Assembly: GCA_030039715.1 (NCBI GenBank)
Contig: JASHVA010000083.1
Span: 1 to 13,589, forward strand
Direction: 5' to 3'
Source of the DNA: Thermoplasmata archaeon
GTDB taxonomy: Archaea; Thermoplasmatota; Thermoplasmata; Lutacidiplasmatales; UBA184
DNA: 13,589 nt
The stretch's first letter is position 1; every line of letters begins with the position of its first letter. The notes under the pieces are model-generated. The model was not told the origin of the DNA and did not search any database. It was given only the letters and a program-made list of their open reading frames with translations. The position numbers were made by a program, and so were the translations under genes. Below are positions 7,290 to 13,589 of the stretch, in pieces.

Positions 7290-8518
7290 CCGGCCTCCTG
7301 AGCCGACTTCAGGAAGGCGGATACGTAGTCCCGTGCGATCCGGAGCTTCTCCCGAGTGTGCGGGTCCCGGTCTGCCGATCGGGGTTGCCCGCCGAGGACG
7401 GCCCGGAGGGCCGTTCCGAGCGCATCGGCGGGCACGAGCGTCACGCACGACTTCGTCCGGGCCTTCTCCCGATACTCGGGGAAGTCGACGCAGATCGTCG
7501 GAAGATCGAACGCGGATGCCATCTCCATGACGCCGGACTGTCCACCGCTCGCATGATAGGGAAGGATCAGGACGTCGCTCCCCGCCAGGAGACTCGCCAT
7601 TCGGCCCTCGGACGGATGCGGCTCCCGCTCGGAGATCAGTTCACGGTATTCCGAACAGAGCGAAGAGAGCCGAGGAGCGTATCCGGGAAAGTGCGGATTG
7701 ACGGAGCCGCTCAGCACGAGCCGAAACGCAAGGCCGCGGACCTTCTCATCCTGCAACGTGCGGAGGGCTCCTTCCAGGTCTTTTTGCGGACCCCAGAACC
7801 CGTGCAGCAACACCGTGGGGAGGGTAGTCCGAGGCTGCGCCGGCCGCGGTGGAGGCGACTGCTCCAAGCCGTTCAGGTAGATCGTCGGGATCGCTTCCAA
7901 GAACTCGTTGGGGAAGAACCGGATCTTGGTCGAACGGAGCCGTTCGGCGAGCCGGTCGCGATACATCTTCAGCAGCACGAAGGTCGGCACGACCCCGAAC
8001 ACCCAGCCCTCCAGCCGGCAGGCCACGCTTTCGCGGAGCCGGTCGAATCGGCTCGTGTATCCCAACCGCTGGGCGTCGGACGTCAGAACCGAGCTATGAT
8101 AGACGAGGACGGTGCGCCGACGGAGGAGTCGACTCGCGAGCACCGGCAGTAGCAGCCCGAAGACGTTCGAGAGGCTGTCGCGGCCATAGGCCGTCGTGTT
8201 GCTGCTGAAGATCAGAAGATCTCCGTGCCAATCGCGGAGCCGACGCATCAACCCCCAGAGCGACGAGGCGTGATCTAGCCCGTACGCCTCCCTCACCGTA
8301 ACGTTCGGAGGGTACGCGAGGGCCTCATCGGGATGATCCGGCGAGGGCCGCGGACAGAACACGTCGACCTCCCGCACCTCCGGGAGCCACGACAGCGCCA
8401 GGACGAAGCCCGAGCCCCACTGACCCAGGGCTTGGGACCCGACGAGGGGTCCGACATATCCGACGACGAGCCTCGGGCCGCCCGGGCCCACCGCCGCCTT
8501 CTCACCCGAAGACGCCAC
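7286..8518 (-). CDS. GT-B-fold glycosyltransferase (divergent GT4-like)
   Basis: 410 residues from a GTG at 8518. The N-terminal half starts with a Gly-rich strand (V-V-G-Y-V-G-P at 18-24, then G-Q-W-G-S-G at 32-37). The C-terminal domain has H-G-F-W-G-P-Q-K-D-L at 239-248 (the strand and K-D/K-G element at the start of GT4 donor domains) and S-D-V-L-I-L-P-Y at 314-321, followed by S-G-G-Q-S-G-V-M-E-M-A-S at 324-335. That last stretch aligns with the EX7E region: E332 matches the second Glu and S324 stands in place of the first. It has no signal peptide or membrane helix, so it is a cytoplasmic or membrane-associated transferase of unknown sugar. Its TGA overlaps the ATG of the following GT4 gene by four bases, so the two proteins are made together and probably act in consecutive steps. 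A TATA-like box lies at 8543-8549 on the minus strand. The family is less certain than for its partner. Confidence 0.85.
   Translation of the reverse strand: MASSGEKAAVGPGGPRLVVGYVGPLVGSQALGQWGSGFVLALSWLPEVREVDVFCPRPSPDHPDEALAYPPNVTVREAYGLDHASSLWGLMRRLRDWHGDLLIFSSNTTAYGRDSLSNVFGLLLPVLASRLLRRRTVLVYHSSVLTSDAQRLGYTSRFDRLRESVACRLEGWVFGVVPTFVLLKMYRDRLAERLRSTKIRFFPNEFLEAIPTIYLNGLEQSPPPRPAQPRTTLPTVLLHGFWGPQKDLEGALRTLQDEKVRGLAFRLVLSGSVNPHFPGYAPRLSSLCSEYRELISEREPHPSEGRMASLLAGSDVLILPYHASGGQSGVMEMASAFDLPTICVDFPEYREKARTKSCVTLVPADALGTALRAVLGGQPRSADRDPHTREKLRIARDYVSAFLKSAQEAG
7294..7299 (-). promoter_or_regulatory. Shine-Dalgarno site of the coupled GT4 gene
   Basis: On the minus strand AGGAGG lies four bases (CCGG) before the ATG at 7289, inside the 3' end of the upstream coding sequence. 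It decides the start of the 399-residue GT4 protein against the longer in-frame ORF. I found no comparable site before the other genes in the window. Confidence 0.7.
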
Positions 8519-8542
8519 CGTTCAGAAGAGCGAGAGGCACGC

Positions 8543-8549
8543 CTTAATG
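8543..8549 (-). promoter_or_regulatory. TATA-like box of the GT-B/GT4 pair, overlapping a divergent start codon
   Basis: The minus strand reads CATTAAG, centred about 28 bases from the GTG at 8518 with no Shine-Dalgarno sequence between, which suits a leaderless transcript. The same bases hold the ATG (8547-8549) of the divergent gene. Confidence 0.4.
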
Positions 8550-9560
8550 AGTTGGTCCGTCACTGCTCGCCGAGTGAGCGGCAACTCACCGGGTCCGAAC
8601 CCTTCGCCGCTCTCTTACTATCTGAACGACGCGTTCGTTTCCTCCGATCCGCTCCTGGTCGCAGGGTTCTACGATCGGTTCCGGACGCTCGCCGAACTGG
8701 TCGATTGGATGCAGCGCCGACCCTCGAGCGAACCTCGGATTCGGGAGATTCCGGGTTCTGCGGAGGTGGTGTTCGTCGTGCCCACCGCCGATGTCGACGG
8801 ACCGATGGCTCGTCACTGTCGGGACGAAGCGTTTCGAGGTTCGAGGATCCTGTTCCTCGAGAGCCCGTCTCGACCGGACCCGTTCTACAATATCGGCTAC
8901 TACCTGAATCGTGGGATCGCCCGAGCCCTCGAGCTGAACCCGCACTGGATCGTCCTCTCGGGAGACGATGTCCGGCGCCTCGACCCTCCCGAGGTCTTGA
9001 CCGGCGGGCTGGCCCGACTCGACCCGAGCCGGTGCAATTCCGTATTCACGATTCCGGCCGGTCACTACCATTCGGTCGCCTCCCAACTCAGTCGGCAGCG
9101 ATGGACTCGCCGCTTCCTCCTCTCCTGGAGCACCGCGAAACGCGCTGTCGTCTCATCGGAGGAGCGGTTCGGGGCCGATCTGCACGCTCCCCGCTCCGGC
9201 GGCTATCAGTCGCTATTGTTTCAACCCGGTTACCGGCATTGGAGCATGGCTTCGTTCGGGATTTTTTCCGCACCCTACCTACGTTCGTTGGGACCCGCGC
9301 CGTTCGACCCCGCGTTCGGTCTCGGCGGGAGCGAAGACGTGGAGTTCTGCCTCCGGTTGAACCGTCGCGCGGATCGCCTCGCCTTTCTCCCGTTCCGCAT
9401 CGGGGAACGAGTGGGAGCGACCCTCGGCACCGGCGACGCCCGTCGATTGCGGGAGGTCGCCGGGCTCGCGTATCTGAACTACCTCGTCCGTCGCGACCCG
9501 ACCAAGTACTTCCCGGAGGGGTACGACTACCTCCGTCTCGTGGCCGGCCCTCGCCACTGA
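8547..9560 (+). CDS. Putative GT-A-fold glycosyltransferase, family not recognised
   Basis: 337 residues, soluble, no signal peptide. Evidence for a GT-A enzyme: a strand at 73-80 (E-V-V-F-V-V-P-T), a Y-N-I-G-Y-Y-L-N-R-G-I segment at 114-124, the strand W-I-V-L-S-G-D-D at 134-141 ending in an acidic pair in the place of a DxD metal site, and S-E-D-V-E-F-C-L-R-L at 262-271, preceded by a Gly-rich turn (258-261), which is the typical late E-D-x-E motif of GT2 enzymes. The usual N-terminal D-D/D-G-S nucleotide motif of GT2 is missing; A-D-V-D-G at 81-85 is the nearest equivalent. It would add a sugar from an activated donor, but substrate and linkage are open. It lies only 28 bases from the divergent GT-B gene and ends at a strong hairpin shared with the convergent GT39-like gene. 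I see no clear promoter at the leaderless distance, so transcription may begin inside the neighbouring gene, or the start may differ. Confidence 0.72.
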   Translation: MSWSVTARRVSGNSPGPNPSPLSYYLNDAFVSSDPLLVAGFYDRFRTLAELVDWMQRRPSSEPRIREIPGSAEVVFVVPTADVDGPMARHCRDEAFRGSRILFLESPSRPDPFYNIGYYLNRGIARALELNPHWIVLSGDDVRRLDPPEVLTGGLARLDPSRCNSVFTIPAGHYHSVASQLSRQRWTRRFLLSWSTAKRAVVSSEERFGADLHAPRSGGYQSLLFQPGYRHWSMASFGIFSAPYLRSLGPAPFDPAFGLGGSEDVEFCLRLNRRADRLAFLPFRIGERVGATLGTGDARRLREVAGLAYLNYLVRRDPTKYFPEGYDYLRLVAGPRH

Positions 9561-9579
9561 CCGCGGAGACCGCGGTCGG
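9557..9579. terminator. Strong hairpin at the convergent gene junction
   Basis: CTGACCGCGG at 9557-9566 can pair with CCGCGGTCGG at 9570-9579 around an AGA loop: a 10-bp stem with one G-T pair, nearly symmetric for both strands. It includes the stop codon of the + gene (9558-9560) and begins 7 bases past the stop of the - gene (9587). The position suggests a bidirectional terminator or mRNA 3'-end protector. No T-tract follows on either strand, so this is an inference. Confidence 0.4.
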
Positions 9580-9586
9580 CCCGAGC

Positions 9587-12292
9587 TCAGGTGCCCGCGG
9601 GCGGTCCTCCCGTGAACTCGATCAAAGCGAGCGAAACGATCTCCACGGTGCCCGCGAAGTCGATGGAGATGCGAATGGGCAGTGGCAGGCCGAGCGGCGG
9701 ACCTTCGAGAGCCGCATAGAGAGTGGCGGACGTGCCGGGAGGGGACGTGATGTCGAAGATCGTGTTCGAGGAGTAGCCGGGGGCCGTAGCGGAGAATGTG
9801 AGGGGTCGGCTGAGATTATCGAGGAAGCGCAGGGAGAGTTCGGCGTAGTACGTGACGCGTGCCGTCCCGGAGGCGGCGGGAGCGCACAACACGCTGAGAA
9901 GACTCGAGTTCGTGGCCGTGTAGTTCAGGGTCGCGCCGTTCGGGGTCGCCACCTCGACGACCGAGCCCAGGATCACGGACTGGGCGCGGTCGCACGCGGA
10001 CGACGGGGTGGGAGTGACCCCGTACGCGGAGGCGTTGAGGATCCGCATCGTTTCCGACGCGCCCGGGCTCAGCGTCGCCCCCACTTCGAAGCCGGACAGA
10101 CTGTAGCTCGAATTGGAGCTCGGAGCGACGTTGAGGCTTCCATTGGGGTACAGTTGTCGCCCGGTCCCGGTAAAGTTGGCGCTGCCGTTCCAATACACCG
10201 GGGTCACCCAGGCGACTCCGGGACCACGGGAGTCGGTGAAGGTCCAGTTCAGCGACAGGAAGTTGTAGGTGGGTTCCGGCAGGAGCTGAGGGAGTGCGAC
10301 CCGGACCGACCAGGACGCGTTCGACGCGTTGGCCGGAAGCTGTGCGACGATGGCCAGCCCCTGGTCCACGAGGCCGGTCTCGAGAGATCCGTTGGCGGGA
10401 GACGCGGTCACGTTCCAACCGAACGTCGGGGCGCTGAAGTTCTGTAGTGGACTTTCGGTCCAGTTCGTGATCGAGTCGAGCGTAGTGTGGGCCGATCTGC
10501 TGCCGGGGATCCAGAAAGTCGCGATCCCATCGTGCGACCCCAGGGCGGTCGCCGGCACCCCCGACGCGCGAAGTTCCTCCACGCTCGAGTTGACCATCGA
10601 CACGAAGACGAGGCCGGTCGGAGATGAGCTCAGAGGGCCCGTGTTCGAGGCGACAGTGCCGTTGAAGACCGAAATGCTGGCGCGCGGGGGTTTGATTGGG
10701 TCGTAGAACGCGAGCTCCGCGGGGAGAATGTAGATCAGATCACTCGGGCAGAGCACCACGAGCGGGTACGACCAAAGGCCTTGGTCGGAGAGCATCTCCC
10801 CTACCTGCTGGATCTGCGGATAGAAGTACGTGGGAGAGATGCCGGGCCATTCCTCGAAGTAATCGTACAGGTAGGCGCCGCCGACCGGTGCGACGATGAG
10901 ACAGACCCCGACCGTTACTGCGACGGCCTGAAGGCGCGCCGTCGAGGCTCGCCGGAGGGTCGGGCGGACCTCTCGGAGCGAGCTGCGCGCGAGCACGGCG
11001 CGCAACGACTCCCACGCCAGTTCCACCAGGGCCACGAGGATCCACGCGACGACGACGATCAGCAAGCCCGCGGCGAAGGCGAGGCGAGCCGAGTTCGGGT
11101 TGTCGTAGTACACGACCCCGCCCACGACCGTATAGGCGAGAGCGAGCAGCACGACGAGCCAGGAGGCGAGAGGATTCCCGCCGGTCAATCGGCGGGGCCA
11201 GCGCACGGCCAACAGCAAGAGCGCCGGATAGCTCAACAACCCGAGGATCGTGAGCATGCCGGTGAGACCCCCGCCGGACTGCCAGGCGCCCCCGATCGAG
11301 ATGTGCGCCTGGAACCCGGCGGACTGGGCGCCGTTCAACCCCCCGCTGATGCCCAGAAAGTCGGGAGACCACGAGAGTCCCGCGTTGGACAAGAACGTCG
11401 AGGCCGTGCAGGTGAACGAAGAACAGCGTTGCCAGACCAGCTGACCGCTCCCGGCGAGGCTGGTCCCCGCGGAGACCGGTTGCAGCTCGAAGGAGGCGAG
11501 CGGTATCAGCGCGAGCAGCAGGGCGAGAAGGAACGGCAGGCAGAACCGAAGCATCGCGACGAATCCCGTCCAACGGACGGCGTTCAGAGTCGGAGGGAGA
11601 AAGCGTCGCGCGCATACCCACCAGAACGGAAGGATGAGGAGGACGAGGACCACGATGCCGGCTTCGTGAGTGTAGACGGTGAACGCTCCGAACACGAGGG
11701 AGAGCAACAGCAGTTTCTCGCTGCGCAATCGCACCGCGAGCAGGGCCGCGTAGATCGCAGCGACCGGCCACAGCTCGAGAGGAGCGATCACTCCGGCGAA
11801 GCGGGACCAGTAGACGGTCCACGGGACGACCGCCGCCAGGAGGGCTGCGGTAAGACCCACGCGACGATTGAACAGCTCGGTGCCGACTCCGTACAGCAAG
11901 ACGATCAGCGCGAGCCCCGAGATGACCGCCGGGATCCGCACCCAGAATGCGGTGTTGGACTCGGCGAGTGCGGGAAAGATCATCCCCGTCACCGTCGAGT
12001 ACAGGAGCTGATAGGCCTGGGTAAAGTCCGAAGGAACGGGCGTCCGCAACAGTCCCCAGGTCTGGACGTTTCCGTAACCGTGTGCGATCAGGAAAGGCAC
12101 GTAGTAGGCCGTGATCTCGTCGAACCAGAGCACTTGCACCGTGCCCAGCTCGTATAGACGGATGGCGGCCGCCAGCGCGAGAATCGCGGTGAGCGCCCAG
12201 AGGGACGGGCTCTCTCGGTACTGACCGGCCCATCCACGGATTCTCGCGCCCCACCGAGTGGGGGCACCCCTCGAGTCCGTCGACGTCGTCAT
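9587..12292 (-). CDS. GT39/PMT_2-like membrane glycosyltransferase with large extracytoplasmic C-terminal region
   Basis: 901 residues. After a short cytoplasmic N-terminus, the first membrane helix (about 31-50) is followed by W-F-D-E at 56-59, the acidic first-loop motif of PMT/ArnT-type GT-C enzymes, then Y-Y at 63-64. About eleven more hydrophobic segments run to residue 474 (including 118-138, 145-165, 192-228, 245-270, 345-365, 375-396, 402-425, 454-474), with an outside loop at 271-342 that contains the close Cys pair C290/C295. Residues 475-901 are extracytoplasmic, first a mixed domain and then a beta-rich Ser/Thr/Asn region with 17 N-x-S/T sequons between N544 and N826. The predicted reaction is transfer of a polyprenyl-phosphate-linked sugar to a protein or lipid acceptor on the outside. 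The membrane half is of ordinary family length; the C-terminal region is extra. The ATG at 12292 has neither a Shine-Dalgarno sequence nor a clear TATA box at -26, so a leader of about 40 bases or another start is possible. Confidence 0.85.
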   Translation of the reverse strand: MTTSTDSRGAPTRWGARIRGWAGQYRESPSLWALTAILALAAAIRLYELGTVQVLWFDEITAYYVPFLIAHGYGNVQTWGLLRTPVPSDFTQAYQLLYSTVTGMIFPALAESNTAFWVRIPAVISGLALIVLLYGVGTELFNRRVGLTAALLAAVVPWTVYWSRFAGVIAPLELWPVAAIYAALLAVRLRSEKLLLLSLVFGAFTVYTHEAGIVVLVLLILPFWWVCARRFLPPTLNAVRWTGFVAMLRFCLPFLLALLLALIPLASFELQPVSAGTSLAGSGQLVWQRCSSFTCTASTFLSNAGLSWSPDFLGISGGLNGAQSAGFQAHISIGGAWQSGGGLTGMLTILGLLSYPALLLLAVRWPRRLTGGNPLASWLVVLLALAYTVVGGVVYYDNPNSARLAFAAGLLIVVVAWILVALVELAWESLRAVLARSSLREVRPTLRRASTARLQAVAVTVGVCLIVAPVGGAYLYDYFEEWPGISPTYFYPQIQQVGEMLSDQGLWSYPLVVLCPSDLIYILPAELAFYDPIKPPRASISVFNGTVASNTGPLSSSPTGLVFVSMVNSSVEELRASGVPATALGSHDGIATFWIPGSRSAHTTLDSITNWTESPLQNFSAPTFGWNVTASPANGSLETGLVDQGLAIVAQLPANASNASWSVRVALPQLLPEPTYNFLSLNWTFTDSRGPGVAWVTPVYWNGSANFTGTGRQLYPNGSLNVAPSSNSSYSLSGFEVGATLSPGASETMRILNASAYGVTPTPSSACDRAQSVILGSVVEVATPNGATLNYTATNSSLLSVLCAPAASGTARVTYYAELSLRFLDNLSRPLTFSATAPGYSSNTIFDITSPPGTSATLYAALEGPPLGLPLPIRISIDFAGTVEIVSLALIEFTGGPPAGT

Positions 12293-12373
12293 GGGAAAGC
12301 CGAGGGGAGGCGCGTCAACGGTCTGCTGAGGCGGCGAGCAGAAGAAAAGGGTTCGTTATCGGCGGAAAGCATC

Positions 12374-12389
12374 CTGCGGGCCTCCGCAG
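12374..12389. other. Short inverted repeat between divergent genes
   Basis: CTGCGG at 12374-12379 and CCGCAG at 12384-12389 form a 6-bp stem with a 4-base loop in the 171-base region between the GT39-like gene and the dehydratase gene. It could be an operator half-site pair, but such a repeat is expected by chance in GC-rich DNA. Confidence 0.15.
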
Positions 12390-12432
12390 ATGGGTGGGCG
12401 GCGCGCCGGTGGTCGGCCCCGGCGGTCCATTA

Positions 12433-12440
12433 GCTAATAA
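12433..12440 (+). promoter_or_regulatory. TATA box of the GDP-mannose dehydratase gene
   Basis: GCTAATAA at 12433-12440 is an isolated A/T-rich element centred 27 bases upstream of the ATG at 12464. This is the spacing expected when the archaeal transcription start coincides with the start codon. No Shine-Dalgarno sequence follows. It is the clearest promoter in the window. Confidence 0.6.
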
Positions 12441-12463
12441 CCCGGAAATCCTCGCGAGAAGGG

Positions 12464-13435
12464 ATGGGCAAGTCGGCCCTGATCACGGGCATTACCGGCC
12501 AGGACGGATCGTACCTCGCCGAGTTCTTGCTCGAGAAGGGTTACACGGTCACCGGCATCGTACGTCGACTGAGCAGTCCGAATCTCACCAACCTATCCAG
12601 GGTCCTCGATCGAGTGCGCCTCATCGACGGAGACCTGATGGATCAGCCCTCGCTGAGTCAAGCCGTCAAGGCCGCGGAACCGGACGAAGTGTACAATCTC
12701 GGAGCCCAATCCTTCGTGGGCACGTCGTTCGCCCAGCCCGTACTTACCGGTGAGATCACCGGCCTGGGCGCGCTCCGGCTGCTGGCGGCCGTTAAGGAGG
12801 TGGCCCCGGACGCCCGTTTCTACCACGCTTCTTCGAGTGAGATGTTCGGTCACGTGGAGAGCGAACCGCAGGACGAGACGACCCCCTTCCATCCCCGCAG
12901 CCCGTACGGCGTCGCCAAGGTCTACGCCTACTGGGCGTGCGTCAATTTCCGCGAGGCGTACTCGATGTTCGTCTCGAACGGGATCCTGTTCAATCACGAG
13001 TCGCCGCGCCGGGGTCTGGAGTTCGTCACGCGGAAGATCACCGATGGGGTCGCTCGCATCGCGACCGGTAAGACGAACTTGATCACTCTCGGGAACGTGG
13101 ACGCGCGGCGTGACTGGGGGTACGCTCCGGACTACGTGGACCTGATGTGGCGCATGCTCCAGGCGAAGGAGCCGGGAGACTATGTGGGAGCCACTGGGGA
13201 GTCCCACACCGTGCGCGAGTTCCTCGAGGCGGCGTTCGCCGCGGCCCACATTGCCGACTGGGAACGGTACATCAAGACCGACGCGCAGTTCAAGCGTCCG
13301 TCGGAGGTCTTCAACCTCCGGGGGAACCCGGCGAAGGCGCGCCGAGAGCTGGGCTGGGAACCGAAGACCCGGTTCTCCGAGCTGGTCCGCATCATGGTCG
13401 AGGCCGACCTGAAGCGCCAGAACGGCTCCGGATGA
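12464..13435 (+). CDS. gmd: GDP-mannose 4,6-dehydratase
   Basis: 323 residues, an extended short-chain dehydrogenase/reductase. The NAD(P)-binding glycine motif is G9-x-x-G12-x-x-G15 in the GMD-typical context I-T-G-Q-D-G-S-Y. Catalytic elements are S-S-S-E-M-F-G at 123-129 and Y148-x-x-x-K152. N-L-G-A-Q-S-F-V at 78-85 and N-H-E-S-P-R-R-G at 177-184 are characteristic of GDP-mannose dehydratases rather than dTDP-glucose or UDP-sugar enzymes. It converts GDP-mannose to GDP-4-keto-6-deoxymannose in the cytoplasm, the first step to GDP-rhamnose, GDP-fucose, GDP-perosamine and related sugars. Length is slightly below the usual 340-370 but complete, with the C-terminal substrate domain (G-W-E-P-K-T at 297-302) present. 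A TATA box at 12433-12440 supports the ATG. No GDP-keto-sugar reductase, epimerase or aminotransferase is in the window to show the end product; one may lie just downstream. Confidence 0.93.
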   Translation: MGKSALITGITGQDGSYLAEFLLEKGYTVTGIVRRLSSPNLTNLSRVLDRVRLIDGDLMDQPSLSQAVKAAEPDEVYNLGAQSFVGTSFAQPVLTGEITGLGALRLLAAVKEVAPDARFYHASSSEMFGHVESEPQDETTPFHPRSPYGVAKVYAYWACVNFREAYSMFVSNGILFNHESPRRGLEFVTRKITDGVARIATGKTNLITLGNVDARRDWGYAPDYVDLMWRMLQAKEPGDYVGATGESHTVREFLEAAFAAAHIADWERYIKTDAQFKRPSEVFNLRGNPAKARRELGWEPKTRFSELVRIMVEADLKRQNGSG

Positions 13436-13589
13436 GTCGACTCGGACTCGGCTCGCGCTCGACGCGCTCCGTTCATCGACCGTCGATCCGCCAGGACATC
13501 TAACGCCCTTCGCCCTTCGAGGGTCGTGCGCTCGCACTCTCGCCGTCCCGGGGGTCCGGGCCCGCGCGGGCCTCCTCGCAAGATCCTGC

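Noticed and set aside
7290..7448. In-frame N-terminal extension of the GT4 protein to a start at 7448
   Set aside because: It lies entirely in the upstream gene's coding region and is Arg/Gly/Pro-rich. The ATG at 7289 begins exactly at the GT4 fold, has a Shine-Dalgarno sequence and overlaps the upstream stop as ATGA.
8333..10447. 704-codon + strand ORF spanning three genes
   Set aside because: Arg/Gly/Ser/Pro-rich without domains, and it crosses genes on both strands that have strong family motifs. It is a shadow ORF.
10740..12254. 504-codon - strand ORF inside the GT39-like gene
   Set aside because: Arg-rich frame-shifted shadow of a membrane protein whose own frame shows helices and the W-F-D-E motif.

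Overview
The window reads as a gene-dense, GC-rich archaeal chromosome segment whose content is mostly glycan and glycoprotein biosynthesis. The archaeal assignment rests on three things. A/T-rich TATA-like boxes sit about 24-31 bases upstream of several start codons that have no Shine-Dalgarno sequence, as expected for leaderless or nearly leaderless transcripts. The large GT-C membrane proteins and the DPM1-type GT2 enzyme are of kinds common in archaea. The first gene is a type-I surface protein (Ig-like repeats, one C-terminal membrane anchor, cytoplasmic tail). A GC-rich member of the Thermoplasmatota would fit, but the lineage is inference only.

Layout from left to right: (1) + strand 2-2182, 3' part of a cell-surface protein with seven two-cysteine repeats of about 82 residues, a membrane anchor and a cytoplasmic tail; (2) - strand 2202-2717, Nudix hydrolase; (3) - strand 2865-4952, polytopic GT-C-like membrane protein; (4) + strand 5071-6042, DPM1-like GT2 polyprenyl-phosphate sugar synthase; (5) - strand 6090-7289 and (6) - strand 7286-8518, two GT-B/GT4-type glycosyltransferases overlapping by ATGA; (7) + strand 8547-9560, putative GT-A-fold glycosyltransferase of no family I recognise; (8) - strand 9587-12292, GT39/PMT_2-like membrane glycosyltransferase with a long, sequon-packed extracytoplasmic C-terminal region; (9) + strand 12464-13435, GDP-mannose 4,6-dehydratase. 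The last 154 bases hold no gene I can support. I see no rRNA, tRNA, CRISPR array, insertion sequence or integration site, and no gene-free stretch over 300 bases.

A plausible working model (inference): GDP-mannose is the central donor. The dehydratase diverts it to GDP-4-keto-6-deoxymannose. The DPM1-like enzyme loads a sugar from a nucleotide donor onto a polyprenyl phosphate. The cytoplasmic GT-B and GT-A enzymes extend a lipid-linked glycan, and the two GT-C-like proteins transfer polyprenyl-phosphate-linked sugars on the outer face of the membrane. The repeat protein, with eight N-x-S/T sequons, is a candidate acceptor, as is the GT39-like enzyme itself. No oligosaccharyltransferase, flippase, epimerase or reductase lies in the window, so the pathway is incomplete here. 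Most genes alternate strand and appear to carry their own promoter; only genes 5 and 6 form a tight translationally coupled pair.
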